Below, one piece after another: positions 26,924 to 37,245 of a stretch of 64,000 nucleotides of DNA. Position 1 is the stretch's first letter. Each line of letters opens with the position of its first letter. The notes under the pieces are model-generated. The model was not told the origin of the DNA. It worked only from the letters and a program-made list of their open reading frames with translations, and searched no databases. The translations under genes and the position numbers were made by a program. The DNA comes from Agarivorans sp. Toyoura001 (GTDB lineage Bacteria > Pseudomonadota > Gammaproteobacteria > Enterobacterales > Celerinatantimonadaceae), in contig NZ_BJEQ01000016.1 in assembly GCF_005405585.1 (NCBI RefSeq), forward strand, positions 1 to 64,000, written 5' to 3'.

Positions 26924-27691
26924 ATGAAACTTAATATGATTACGGCTACTTCTGTAGCCGTTTTATTTTCCGCTAGTATTTATGCCGCCGCCCCTGTAGA
27001 GGAAGCCGGCAGCTCGTCAAAAGCTGTAGCTGTTACGTCAACCGCGTCTAGCTTAAGTTTAGAGCAACGCATTGAGCGCTTAGAGCGTATGTTGCAAGCG
27101 CGTAATCAAGTTCAACTCGACTTACAAAATCAAGTAGAAGATATGTCTAACAGCATGTCTACCTTAGTGGGTCAGCTAGAGCAGAGTAATTATCAAATTG
27201 AACAAATGATTGAGCGCCAACGCGAAATCTATCAAGAAATGGATCGCAGATTCGCTCAAGTACAAAGTTCGCCTGTTACCGCAAAATCAGCCACCGATTC
27301 TGCTGCGCCAACCGCTGCTGGTGAAGACCAAGCTTACGACGCCGCAGTGGCTTTAGTTATGCAAGATAAAGATTACGATGCTGCCATACCGGCTTTTCAA
27401 GGCTTTATTGCTGACTACCCTAAATCCACTTATGCACCTAACGCGCATTATTGGTTAGGCCAGCTACAATATACACGTGGACAACGTGATGCGGCCTCAG
27501 AACAGTTTAATAAAGTTGTTAACGATTATCCGCAATCTAATAAGGTTGCTGAGTCATTGTTAAAATTAGGTATCATTGCACAATTTCAAAATAACAATGA
27601 AGAGGCAAAAAGCTTGTTTGCTCGCGTTGTAAAAGAGCATCCAAATACTGCAGCAGCAGGATTGGCACAGAATCGCTTAGCGCAGTTTTAA
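26924..27691 (+). CDS. cpoB: Cell division coordinator CpoB (YbgF)
   Basis: CpoB is the periplasmic TPR protein that links Tol-Pal to peptidoglycan synthesis by PBP1B in E. coli. The 255-residue product has a signal peptide cleaved near residue 22, a coiled-coil trimerisation segment (SLEQRIERLERMLQARNQVQ to about residue 110), an Ala/Thr linker, and TPR repeats from AYDAAVALVMQDKDYDAAI to the end (NAHYWLGQLQYTRGQ, ESLLKLGIIAQFQNN). It is the last gene of the tol-pal operon, 25 bases after pal. Confidence 0.95.
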   Translation: MKLNMITATSVAVLFSASIYAAAPVEEAGSSSKAVAVTSTASSLSLEQRIERLERMLQARNQVQLDLQNQVEDMSNSMSTLVGQLEQSNYQIEQMIERQREIYQEMDRRFAQVQSSPVTAKSATDSAAPTAAGEDQAYDAAVALVMQDKDYDAAIPAFQGFIADYPKSTYAPNAHYWLGQLQYTRGQRDAASEQFNKVVNDYPQSNKVAESLLKLGIIAQFQNNNEEAKSLFARVVKEHPNTAAAGLAQNRLAQF

Positions 27692-27794
27692 CGCGCTTTT
27701 AAGCGAATAAAGTTCAGCAAATTCAAAATTCTGTACAAACATGAAGCTGGTTGCTTAATTGCTGAACGCTTAGAAAAAAAGATTCAAAATACTA

Positions 27795-27822
27795 TTGCAC
27801 AACAGTCTTAAATCCGTATCAT
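27795..27822 (+). promoter_or_regulatory. Promoter of the tRNA-Lys gene
   Basis: TTGCAC (27795-27800) and TATCAT (27817-27822) are 16 bases apart and are followed at once by a GC-rich run (AGGCCGCCG). A GC-rich discriminator after the -10 box is typical of stable-RNA promoters under stringent control. The gene starts about 60 bases further on. Confidence 0.6.
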
Positions 27823-27888
27823 AGGCCGCCGTTGAGTCGGGGCAATTGCAGAGGCAATTTTGAGCCGGATTTAACTGAAGTTCAGAGC

Positions 27889-27964
27889 GGGTTGTTAGCT
27901 CAGTTGGTAGAGCAGTTGACTTTTAATCAATTGGTCGAAGGTTCAAATCCTTCACAACCCACCA
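27889..27964 (+). tRNA. tRNA-Lys (anticodon UUU)
   Basis: The 76-base sequence folds as a standard tRNA. The acceptor arm is GGGTTGT with ACAACCC, the discriminator is A, and CCA is encoded. The D-arm reads TAGCTCAGTTGGTAGAG. The anticodon stem GTTGA/TCAAT closes the loop CTTTTAA with anticodon TTT at 27922-27924, and the T-arm contains GTTCAAATC. It lies between cpoB and nadA, where E. coli has a cluster of Lys and Val tRNA genes; here there is one. Confidence 0.97.
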
Positions 27965-28014
27965 ATCTCTTCTAGCTTTTCACTGAAATAGCCACTAATT
28001 CTTTAGTCCAATAA

Positions 28015-28044
28015 CTGCCATTCGCTTAGTTCACTGTGTATAAT
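28015..28044 (+). promoter_or_regulatory. Promoter of nadA
   Basis: CTGCCA (28015-28020) and a perfect TATAAT (28039-28044) are 18 bases apart and end 29 bases before the nadA ATG. An NadR operator was not recognised. Confidence 0.55.
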
Positions 28045-28073
28045 ACTCGAATTATTTTATCTCAGATGTAGTT

Positions 28074-29132
28074 ATGCAGCAGCTCGAATATTTTAACGAA
28101 ACCATTTACCCATTTCCTCCTAAACCAGCTCCGCTTGATGATGAGCAACGTGCAGCGCATAAAGCGCGCATTAAGCAACTGCTCGTAGAAGAAGATGCTG
28201 TATTGGTGGCGCATTATTATACCGACCCTGAGATTCAAGCTTTGGCCGAGGAAACTGGTGGCTGTGTCGCCGATTCATTGGAAATGGCTCGCTTTGGTAA
28301 TAACCATCCCGCAAAAACTCTCCTGGTTGCTGGCGTGCGCTTTATGGGGGAGACTGCAAAGATCCTTACCCCTGAAAAGAAAGTGATCATGCCCACTTTA
28401 GAGGCAACCTGTTCTTTGGATTTAGGGTGTCCAGAAAAAGAGTTTGCAGCGTTTTGTGATGCTCACCCTGACCATACTGTAGTGGTTTACGCTAATACGT
28501 CTGCGGCGGTAAAAGCACGTGCTGATTGGGTAGTTACCTCTAGCATTGCAGTAGATGTGGTAGAGCACTTAGACGCTGAAGGTCATAAGATTATATGGGC
28601 GCCAGATAAACACCTTGGCGGGTACGTTGCTAAGCAAACAGGCGCCGATATGTTGTTATGGCAGGGCGCCTGTATCGTGCATGACGAGTTCAAAGCAAAA
28701 GCCTTACAGCAGTTAAAACAGCAATACCCAGACGCAGCAGTATTGGTTCACCCTGAGTCTCCAGAAAGCGTTGTAGCGATGGCTGATGCAGTAGGCTCTA
28801 CTAGCCAGTTGATCGCTTCTGCACAGTCTTTGCCACATAAGAAGCTAATAGTGGCCACAGACAAAGGCATCTTCTACAAGATGCAGCAAGCTTGCCCAGA
28901 TAAAGAAATGATTGAAGCGCCAACCGGTGGCAACGGTGCTACTTGTCGCTCTTGTGCGCATTGCCCGTGGATGGCGATGAATGGCTTAAAGGCTATTGAG
29001 GAAGCTTTGTTAGACGGTACTGGTAAAGAAGTGTTTGTAGATGAAGCCCTTATTGATCGGGCATTGGTACCGCTAGATCGTATGTTAGGTTTTGCAAAAA
29101 ACAATCAGATAAAGGTGAAGGGGAACGCTTAA
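28074..29132 (+). CDS. nadA: Quinolinate synthase NadA
   Basis: NadA condenses iminoaspartate with dihydroxyacetone phosphate to quinolinate, the second step of de novo NAD synthesis. The 352-residue product has the three cysteines that hold the 4Fe-4S cluster in E. coli at the same positions: Cys113 (ATCSLD), Cys200 (GACIVHDEF) and Cys297 in the CRSCAHC cluster (291, 294, 297). The substrate region includes [27 protein letters not shown]. nadB is not nearby. The position after the tRNA is the same as in E. coli. Confidence 0.97.
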   Translation: MQQLEYFNETIYPFPPKPAPLDDEQRAAHKARIKQLLVEEDAVLVAHYYTDPEIQALAEETGGCVADSLEMARFGNNHPAKTLLVAGVRFMGETAKILTPEKKVIMPTLEATCSLDLGCPEKEFAAFCDAHPDHTVVVYANTSAAVKARADWVVTSSIAVDVVEHLDAEGHKIIWAPDKHLGGYVAKQTGADMLLWQGACIVHDEFKAKALQQLKQQYPDAAVLVHPESPESVVAMADAVGSTSQLIASAQSLPHKKLIVATDKGIFYKMQQACPDKEMIEAPTGGNGATCRSCAHCPWMAMNGLKAIEEALLDGTGKEVFVDEALIDRALVPLDRMLGFAKNNQIKVKGNA

Positions 29133-29152
29133 GCGTTAATCATCATATCTCA

Positions 29153-29177
29153 AGCCAGCCTAAGTGCTGGCTTTTTT
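29153..29177 (+). terminator. Rho-independent terminator of nadA
   Basis: AGCCAGC (29153-29159) pairs with GCTGGCT (29166-29172) and is followed by a run of six T. It lies 21 bases after the nadA stop. Confidence 0.9.
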
Positions 29178-29219
29178 GTGTCTGCTTGAGAGAGCGAAGA
29201 GGGTATATTATTAATGTTT

Positions 29220-29246
29220 TTGTCATCAATAAAGGTTTGCTATACT
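29220..29246 (+). promoter_or_regulatory. Promoter of guaC
   Basis: TATACT at 29241-29246 with TGC directly before it makes an extended -10. TTGTCA at 29220-29225 is a -35 candidate at a short 15-base distance. The guaC start is 38 bases downstream. No clear PurR palindrome is visible. Confidence 0.5.
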
Positions 29247-29283
29247 CTTCGGGTTTTGTGCCTAATAACTAGCAGAGAAGTAG

Positions 29284-30333
29284 ATGAGAGTTGAAACAGA
29301 TATAAAGCTGGGTTTTAAAGACGTTTTAATCAAACCAAAGCGTTCAACATTAAAGAGCCGTTCGCAGGTTGTACTAGATCGGAATTTTACCTTCAAACAT
29401 ACTGGCAGTCAATGGGAAGGCGTACCTGTTATTGCTGCCAATATGGATACGGTAGGAACATTTGGTTTAGCAAAAGCCTTAGCCGAGCACCGAATGATGA
29501 CGGCGGTTCACAAGCACTACAGTATTGAGCAATGGTCTGAGTTCTTATCTGCTATGCCGGCAGACAAGATAAAGTACTTAATGGTGAGTTGTGGCACCTC
29601 GGATGCTGACTTTGAAAAAACGAAGCAAATTTTAGCGCTAAATAAAAACCTACAGTTCATCTGTGTAGATGTTGCAAATGGCTACTCTGAGTATTTTGTA
29701 AGCTTTGTTCGCAAGATGCGAGACACTTTCCAAGATAAAGTGATTGTAGCGGGTAACGTAGTTACTGGTGAGATGGTAGAAGAATTGATACTTAGTGGTG
29801 CTGATATCGTAAAAGTGGGTATTGGCCCTGGCAGTGTTTGTACAACGCGCGTTAAAACAGGGGTTGGTTACCCTCAGTTGTCGGCCATTATTGAGTGTGC
29901 TGACGCTGCTCATGGTTTAGGTGGACAAATTGTTGGTGATGGTGGCTGTACCCAAGCTGGTGACGTAGCCAAAGCATTTGGCGGCGGCGCTGACTTTGTG
30001 ATGTTAGGCGGTATGTTAGCCGCTCACGAAGAGAATGGCGGCGAAGTTGTAGAGCAAGATGGCAAGAAGTTCATGAAGTTCTACGGTATGAGCTCGCAAA
30101 CCGCAATGGATAAGCATACCGGCGGTGTAGCCGAGTATCGAGCATCTGAAGGTAAAACGGTATTGCTTCCTTATAAAGGCAGCGTTCAGTTAACTGTTCA
30201 AGATGTGTTAGGCGGCGTACGTTCGGCGTGTACTTATGTTGGTGCGTCTGAACTTAAAGAGTTGACTAAACGGACGACGTTTATCCGAGTACAAGAGCAA
30301 GAAAACCAAGTGTTTGGCATTACTAAGGTATAA
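29284..30333 (+). CDS. guaC: GMP reductase GuaC
   Basis: GuaC reduces GMP to IMP with NADPH and releases ammonia, so guanine nucleotides can be turned back into the common precursor. The 349-residue TIM-barrel protein starts [21 protein letters not shown]. The catalytic loop [21 protein letters not shown] puts the active Cys at 186, as in E. coli. The ANMDTVGTF and [25 protein letters not shown] segments bind the nucleotide. It lacks the CBS domains of IMP dehydrogenase, which separates it from GuaB. Confidence 0.97.
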   Translation: MRVETDIKLGFKDVLIKPKRSTLKSRSQVVLDRNFTFKHTGSQWEGVPVIAANMDTVGTFGLAKALAEHRMMTAVHKHYSIEQWSEFLSAMPADKIKYLMVSCGTSDADFEKTKQILALNKNLQFICVDVANGYSEYFVSFVRKMRDTFQDKVIVAGNVVTGEMVEELILSGADIVKVGIGPGSVCTTRVKTGVGYPQLSAIIECADAAHGLGGQIVGDGGCTQAGDVAKAFGGGADFVMLGGMLAAHEENGGEVVEQDGKKFMKFYGMSSQTAMDKHTGGVAEYRASEGKTVLLPYKGSVQLTVQDVLGGVRSACTYVGASELKELTKRTTFIRVQEQENQVFGITKV

Positions 30334-30356
30334 GCCCTTATAGCCAATAACGACAT

Positions 30357-30393
30357 AAAGCCCCAATCGCAAGCGTTGGGGCTTTGTTTTTTT
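30357..30393. terminator. Terminator between guaC and yeaD
   Basis: AAAGCCCCAA pairs with TTGGGGCTTT around a nine-base loop (TCGCAAGCG), followed by G and a run of seven T on the plus strand. It serves guaC; its T-run overlaps the stop codon of the convergent mutarotase gene. Confidence 0.9.
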
Positions 30394-31240
30394 AGCGTAT
30401 TATTTGAACCAGCTTATGTGATTGCTGCGGTTTCACAGCTTGTGGTTGCTGGGTTATCGCTGTTTCTACACAAATAAAGTTATCCGCACTGCTTACATCT
30501 GGCATTTTGTTTGCGAGTTTATCGCCAGGATTCCATACCACTACACTGTCGTGACCACGATGTTCTATGGTTGTTTTAGATGCCCCAAAAACTAGCTGAC
30601 TGACCGATTGAGGCTGCAAATAGATGCGATCTGTTTCGTCACTTAAGGTAAAACTAGCGACATTATCTACTTTTGTGCTTGATACTGAATCAATATATTG
30701 ATCGCCAAGTGATCCGATGTGTAGTTTTTTTACATCAGTAATGAAATAACTGTGCAAGGCGCCAGTATATTTGAAGCTTTTTTCGCTGTGATTAGTCGTG
30801 ACTAATTCGATTCTAGCCTCTGACCCTAAAGTAAAACTACAGCTTAACGCGACTCCTGAGTTAGAGCTGCTTGGTAGTGAAAAGCTTAGGTAGCAATGCT
30901 CTTGGCTTGTGGTAATGGTGTCTAGCGTCCACAAGCTGGTTCTTGCGTAACCATGCTTAGTGTTGTTTTCGTTACCTAGATTACCGAAATTTGGCCAACA
31001 AATAGGTATACCACCTCGTATCGCTGCTCCTTTGGTAAATAAGCTATCATCGCTTAACCAAAGTTTTTCATCGCCAGGGTTAGGGCGGTAACTCACCAAG
31101 TGGGCGCCTTGTTGGGCAATAAGAGCCTTTGCTGCAGGGTGGTCAACCCAATAGAACACCATTCCTTCGTTGTTATGTACTTCGAACACGGCATTATCTA
31201 GCTGCTTGACGACTTTGAGTTGGAGCTTTTCTAGGATCAT
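30392..31240 (-). CDS. yeaD: D-hexose-6-phosphate mutarotase-like protein (YeaD)
   Basis: YeaD-type aldose-1-epimerase relatives interconvert the anomers of glucose 6-phosphate and similar sugars. The 282-residue protein has the family motif IRGGIPICWPNFG near residues 74-86, the catalytic His96 in KHGYARTSLW, and the catalytic Glu259 in FICVETAI. It lies 66 bases after gapA on the same strand, as in E. coli, but a terminator stands between them, so expression of yeaD may depend on read-through or its own promoter. Confidence 0.93.
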   Translation of the reverse strand: MILEKLQLKVVKQLDNAVFEVHNNEGMVFYWVDHPAAKALIAQQGAHLVSYRPNPGDEKLWLSDDSLFTKGAAIRGGIPICWPNFGNLGNENNTKHGYARTSLWTLDTITTSQEHCYLSFSLPSSSNSGVALSCSFTLGSEARIELVTTNHSEKSFKYTGALHSYFITDVKKLHIGSLGDQYIDSVSSTKVDNVASFTLSDETDRIYLQPQSVSQLVFGASKTTIEHRGHDSVVVWNPGDKLANKMPDVSSADNFICVETAITQQPQAVKPQQSHKLVQIIR

Positions 31241-31253
31241 AAATTTTACCTAT

Positions 31254-31280
31254 AAAAAAAGCGACCCTAAGGTCGCTTTA
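31254..31280 (-). terminator. Terminator of gapA
   Basis: Read on the minus strand, AAAGCGACC pairs with GGTCGCTTT over a four-base loop and is followed by a run of T (A-run at 31254-31260 on the plus strand). It lies between gapA and yeaD. Confidence 0.85.
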
Positions 31281-31306
31281 ATATTCTAGCTTAAAAGCTA
31301 CATTTC

Positions 31307-32618
<1,312 letters not shown>

Positions 32619-34817
32619 ATGTCAGATCAAATCATTGAACAGTTGGTAAAGCTTCGCGGCATTGAAACCAGCTACGTTGATGCTTGGGGAAATCCGGCGC
32701 AAGTCGTACCTGAAAGCAAATTAAAACTGTTAAAGGCGCTAGGTTATCCAGTAGATAATGCAGAGCAATTAGCACAGCGTTATGAAGAAGACGTGCTTAA
32801 CTATTGGCAGCAAGTAATGCCAGTGGTAAAAGTGGTTCGTGTTGCTTCAGAATATCCACTTGAAATCCGTGTTCCTATTGAATTAGCTAACCAAGAGTTT
32901 ACTTGGAAGTTAAGCACAGAGCAGGGTGAACAGTTTAAAGGGCAAATTACCCCTGTTGATGGCGAGCTAATTGAAGCTCACGCTATAAACGAAGTGGAGT
33001 ATCAAGCTTACACCGTTAGCCTAAGTCTAGAATTACCTATTGGCTACCACAATTTAAGTATCTCGTTAAAAGGTGGTCGTAAGGTATTAGCTGAAACTCG
33101 TTATATTGTTGCGCCTCAAGCAGCATACATTCAGCCAGATATTGCCAACGGTAAAAAGGTATGGGGCCCAAGCGTACAGCTTTATTGTCTTCGCACCGAA
33201 ACCAACTGGGGCATTGGTGACTTCTCAGACCTACAAGTATTAGTTAAAAACATTGCTGAAAAAGGCGGTGATTTTGTTGGTCTAAATCCAATCCATTCTT
33301 TATACCCTGCTAATCCAGAAGCGGCTAGCCCTTACAGCCCATCATCTCGTCGCTGGTTGAATGTTGTTTACATCGATGTTGAAGCGATTAGTGAGTTTGC
33401 TGAGTCAGACGCAGCTGCGTTAGTAGCAAGTAGTGTTTTCCAAAACCGCTTAGAACAGCTACGTAGTAGCGAGTGGGTAGACTACACCGGTGTAACTGAA
33501 GCTAAAATTGAAGCACTTAAACTCGTCTTTAAGCAGTTCCAAACCATTCAAAAAGGCCGCTCTAAGCGTGCTAATGCTTTCCGTAGTTTTATCAAAGAAG
33601 GTGGCGAGAGCTTAGCAGCTCAAGCAACTTACGATGCACTACAAGCACATTTATACGACACCATTGGCAATGCATGGGGTTGGCCAGCTTGGCCTGATGA
33701 GTACAAAGAGTACCATTTACCTGCAGTAGCCGAATGGGTTAAAGCCAACCAAGACGATGTTGATTTCTACTTATGGTTACAGTGGATTGCCGATGAGCAA
33801 TTAGCCGCTGTTGACCAAGTGGCTAAAGATTCGGGTATGGCAATGGGCCTATACCGTGATTTAGCAGTAGGTGTAAGTGAAGGCAGTGTTGAGATTTGGG
33901 CAAATGGCGATCTTTACTCACTAGATGCTAGTGTTGGCGCACCACCAGACATCCTAGGTCCTTTAGGTCAAAAGTGGGGTTTACCTCCAATGGACCCATC
34001 GGTTCTAGAAGAACAGCAATACCAACCAATGGTTGATTTGTTCCGTTCTAACATGCGCTCTTGTGGTTCATTACGTATTGACCACGCCATGGCATTATTA
34101 CGTTTATGGTTAGTGCCTGTAGAAGACTCTGCTGATAAAGGTGCTTACCTTTACTACCCAATCCAAGACCTACTAGGTATTTTGGTACTAGAAAGTCACC
34201 GTAATCAGTGTCTGATTATTGGCGAAGATTTGGGTACTGTACCTGACGGCATTTTTGAAGTGCTGCAAGAAAACGGTGTTCACTCATACCGTATTTTCTT
34301 CTTCGAGCAAGCGGAAGACGGTGGTTTCATTTCTCCAGCGCATTACCCAGAGCAAGCAATGTCTGCGGTAACCACGCATGACATGCCTACACTTCGCGGT
34401 TTCTGGCATTGTGATGATTTAGCTTTAGGTCGCGAACTAGGTATCTACCCAGACGAAGAAGTATTGCAAAGCCTTTACCAAGATCGTCATGAGAACAAGC
34501 AGAAATTGCTTGATACCTTACACGGTCACCAGAGCATTCCAGACTATATCTCACGTGATGTGAATTGGGTGGGCATGGATAAAGGTCTGAACTACGGTAT
34601 CCAAGTTCATATGGCCAAAGGTAGCTGCAACTTGTTATCTGTTCAGTTAGAAGATTGGATGGAAATGGACAAACCAGTTAACGTACCGGGCACGTCAAGC
34701 GAGTATCCAAACTGGCGCCGTAAGTTGTCTTGGAACTTAAGTGACTTATTTAATAATCACGATGTTCAACACTTAATGTACTCACTATCTGACGCTCGCG
34801 CTAAAGTTAGCAAGTAA
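32619..34817 (+). CDS. malQ: 4-alpha-glucanotransferase (amylomaltase) MalQ
   Basis: MalQ transfers glucan chains between maltodextrins and releases glucose, in the use of maltose or glycogen breakdown products. The 732-residue GH77 enzyme has the catalytic nucleophile Asp488 in LRIDHAMALLRLW, the acid Glu in IIGEDLGTVPDG and the third Asp in TTHDMPTLRGFW. The N-terminal 150 residues form the extension typical of MalQ in gammaproteobacteria. It starts a run of three alpha-glucan genes, but a strong terminator separates it from glgB. Confidence 0.96.
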   Translation: MSDQIIEQLVKLRGIETSYVDAWGNPAQVVPESKLKLLKALGYPVDNAEQLAQRYEEDVLNYWQQVMPVVKVVRVASEYPLEIRVPIELANQEFTWKLSTEQGEQFKGQITPVDGELIEAHAINEVEYQAYTVSLSLELPIGYHNLSISLKGGRKVLAETRYIVAPQAAYIQPDIANGKKVWGPSVQLYCLRTETNWGIGDFSDLQVLVKNIAEKGGDFVGLNPIHSLYPANPEAASPYSPSSRRWLNVVYIDVEAISEFAESDAAALVASSVFQNRLEQLRSSEWVDYTGVTEAKIEALKLVFKQFQTIQKGRSKRANAFRSFIKEGGESLAAQATYDALQAHLYDTIGNAWGWPAWPDEYKEYHLPAVAEWVKANQDDVDFYLWLQWIADEQLAAVDQVAKDSGMAMGLYRDLAVGVSEGSVEIWANGDLYSLDASVGAPPDILGPLGQKWGLPPMDPSVLEEQQYQPMVDLFRSNMRSCGSLRIDHAMALLRLWLVPVEDSADKGAYLYYPIQDLLGILVLESHRNQCLIIGEDLGTVPDGIFEVLQENGVHSYRIFFFEQAEDGGFISPAHYPEQAMSAVTTHDMPTLRGFWHCDDLALGRELGIYPDEEVLQSLYQDRHENKQKLLDTLHGHQSIPDYISRDVNWVGMDKGLNYGIQVHMAKGSCNLLSVQLEDWMEMDKPVNVPGTSSEYPNWRRKLSWNLSDLFNNHDVQHLMYSLSDARAKVSK

Positions 34818-34836
34818 CATTGACGAAATTGTAATC

Positions 34837-34862
34837 AAGCGCTCCTAGGAGCGCTTTTTTTT
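34837..34862 (+). terminator. Terminator of malQ
   Basis: AAGCGCTCCT (34837-34846) is followed by its exact complement AGGAGCGCTT and a run of eight T. It ends the malQ transcript before glgB. Confidence 0.9.
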
Positions 34863-34987
34863 GCCTATGAAAATGTTTTCTATCTCACTTTAATCCCTAT
34901 TAATTGAGAAAAGCTTGGAGACTTGCGCTAACCTAAGCTTAAATGACCAAATCCCCTTATTCTCAGGACCTTAAGGTAACTATAATA

Positions 34988-37198
34988 ATGAAACGATCTT
35001 TGTCTTCTCAGGTTTCTCAATTAGTTCAACAATTGTCTAGCGTTCGCTTAAGCGAACCATTTAACTCACTGGGTTTAAACGCTGTAAAAAGCGGTAAGGG
35101 TTTAGTGTTGCGAGCTTGGCAACCAGACGCCAAATCGGTCTCTGTATTGTCCCTTAAAGGCGATGTGCTGGGGACCATGAGTCAGCTATCGCCGCAAGGC
35201 TTATTCGAATTAGAGTTTGACACAGACCAAGCCTTTGCATATAAACTTGAAGTCGATTTTGGTGATAACAAAATTAAAGTTATCGACCCTTATCAGTTTA
35301 CTGAAGTTGCCTACGAAGGCTTAGCGACTATGTCTCATGCACCGCAAAACCTTTATCAGGTATTGGGTGCCCAAGTTAAAACCATTGAGGTTGATGGCGT
35401 CGCGGTTAAAGGTGTGCGTTTTGGGGTGTATGCGCCTAGCGCTTCAGCGGTTAGTTTAATTGGTGATTTTAATCACTGGGATGGTCGTCGTTTACCAATG
35501 CAGCGCTCACTAGACGGCCACTGGGTATTGTTTGTACCTGGCTTAGACGCGGGTACTAAATACAAGTATGAATTAAAAGATCGCCACGGACATTCTCTCC
35601 CACACAAAACTGACCCGGTAGGTTTCAGCTCTGAGCAATACCCGTCGTTTGCCTCTGTAGTTTGGGATCACGACCAATACCAATGGAATGATCAGGCTTG
35701 GATTGATTCGCAGAATAATGATAAACGCCATCAACCAATGAGCGTATACGAAGTTCATTTAGGATCTTGGCGTCGTAAGATTGAAGACACAGGCAATAAC
35801 TATTTGAGCTACAGAGAGCTTGCTGTAGAGCTTGTGGAATACATCAAAGAGATGGGTTACACCCATATTGAGGTATTGCCTATTTCAGAGTTCCCATTTG
35901 ATGGCTCTTGGGGTTATCAACCTATTGGCCTGTTTGCGCCTACTAGCCGTTTCGGTAATCCTGATGACTTTAAATTCTTAGTCGACCAGTGCCACCAAAA
36001 TGGCATAGGTGTGATTGTAGATTGGGTACCGGCGCATTTCCCTAGTGATTCACACGGCTTGGCTCAGTTTGACGGAACCCACCTTTACGAGTACGAAGAT
36101 CCTCGCCGTGGTTGGCATAATGACTGGAACTCTTACATCTACGACTTTGGCCGGGATACGGTTCGTCAGTTCTTGGTGGCCAGCGCACTCATCTGGTTAG
36201 ATAAGTTCCATGTAGATGGTCTTCGAGTTGATGCTGTTGCCTCAATGCTTTACTGGGATTATTCGCGCGAAGAAGGTGAGTGGGTACCTAATGTAGATGG
36301 TGGCAACCACAACTACGAAGCAATTAGCCTACTAAAATGGTTTAACGAAGAAGTGTATCGCCAATATCCACATGCGATGACCATTGCTGAAGAGTCTACT
36401 GCTTTTGCTGGCGTTTCTCGTCCAACCTTTACCGGTGGATTAGGCTTTGGCTTTAAGTGGAACATGGGCTGGATGCATGATTCTTTGGACTACATGCAAA
36501 AAGACCCAGCGTTTAGAAAATATCATCATAACGAAATTACTTTTGCCATGGTGTACAACTATGACGAAAACTTTGTGTTGCCCATTTCTCACGATGAGGT
36601 GGTACATGGTAAAGGTTCGTTGCTGGGTAAAATGCCTGGAGATGAGTGGCAACAAGCCGCTAACTTACGAGCCTATACCGCATTTATGTATGCTCACCCG
36701 GGCAAGAAGTTGAACTTTATGGGTAACGAAATTGCTCAAGCCAGTGAGTGGAACCATGATACTAGCCTAGAGTGGAATGTGCTGGAGTTTCCCAAGCACA
36801 AAGGCCAGCAAGAGCTAGTTAAGCAACTAAACAAAGTCTACCGTGGCCATCCGGCAATGTTTGAGGGTGATTACGATACCAATGGCTTTGAATGGATTGA
36901 CCATGATGATTGGGAAAAAAGCGTACTGGTATTCCAGCGTAATGCCCTTAATAGCCAAGAAAAAGTTGTTGTAGTGAGTAACTTTACACCTGTTCCCCGC
37001 AATAACTACCGCTTAGCCTTGCCAGAGCAAGGGCGTTACCGCATTATTCTAAATACTGACTCAGAAATGTATTGGGGCAGTAACTACGATGCGGGAATTG
37101 AATTCCAATCTGAAGCGGTTGCCAGCCATGGTCGCGAAAATTCACTGATATTAAACTTGCCACCACTATCAACATTGTATTTAATCAAAGTAGATTAA
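34988..37198 (+). CDS. glgB: 1,4-alpha-glucan branching enzyme GlgB
   Basis: GlgB makes the alpha-1,6 branches of glycogen. The product has 736 residues from ATG 34988 (E. coli 728). It contains an N-terminal CBM48-type beta domain pair (the FGVYAPSASAVSLIGDFNHWDGR region) and a GH13 barrel. The catalytic residues are Asp415 (LRVDAVASML), Glu468 (IAEEST) and Asp536 (SHDEVVHGK), each ten residues beyond the E. coli positions. The frame is also open from ATG 34943, but residues added there look unlike the family. glgC, glgA and glgP are not in this window. Confidence 0.96.
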   Translation: MKRSLSSQVSQLVQQLSSVRLSEPFNSLGLNAVKSGKGLVLRAWQPDAKSVSVLSLKGDVLGTMSQLSPQGLFELEFDTDQAFAYKLEVDFGDNKIKVIDPYQFTEVAYEGLATMSHAPQNLYQVLGAQVKTIEVDGVAVKGVRFGVYAPSASAVSLIGDFNHWDGRRLPMQRSLDGHWVLFVPGLDAGTKYKYELKDRHGHSLPHKTDPVGFSSEQYPSFASVVWDHDQYQWNDQAWIDSQNNDKRHQPMSVYEVHLGSWRRKIEDTGNNYLSYRELAVELVEYIKEMGYTHIEVLPISEFPFDGSWGYQPIGLFAPTSRFGNPDDFKFLVDQCHQNGIGVIVDWVPAHFPSDSHGLAQFDGTHLYEYEDPRRGWHNDWNSYIYDFGRDTVRQFLVASALIWLDKFHVDGLRVDAVASMLYWDYSREEGEWVPNVDGGNHNYEAISLLKWFNEEVYRQYPHAMTIAEESTAFAGVSRPTFTGGLGFGFKWNMGWMHDSLDYMQKDPAFRKYHHNEITFAMVYNYDENFVLPISHDEVVHGKGSLLGKMPGDEWQQAANLRAYTAFMYAHPGKKLNFMGNEIAQASEWNHDTSLEWNVLEFPKHKGQQELVKQLNKVYRGHPAMFEGDYDTNGFEWIDHDDWEKSVLVFQRNALNSQEKVVVVSNFTPVPRNNYRLALPEQGRYRIILNTDSEMYWGSNYDAGIEFQSEAVASHGRENSLILNLPPLSTLYLIKVD

Positions 37199-37210
37199 AT
37201 AATTGATAAC

Positions 37211-37233
37211 TCCCCCTGTCCAAAGCAGGGGGA
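37211..37233 (+). other. Strong hairpin between glgB and glgX
   Basis: TCCCCCTG (37211-37218) pairs exactly with CAGGGGGA (37226-37233) over a seven-base loop. No T-run follows, so it is unlikely to be a full terminator. In a shared transcript it could stabilise the upstream message or lower glgX translation, since the glgX ribosome site (CTAAGG) starts only two bases after it. Confidence 0.5.
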
Positions 37234-37245
37234 CCTAAGGTTTAC

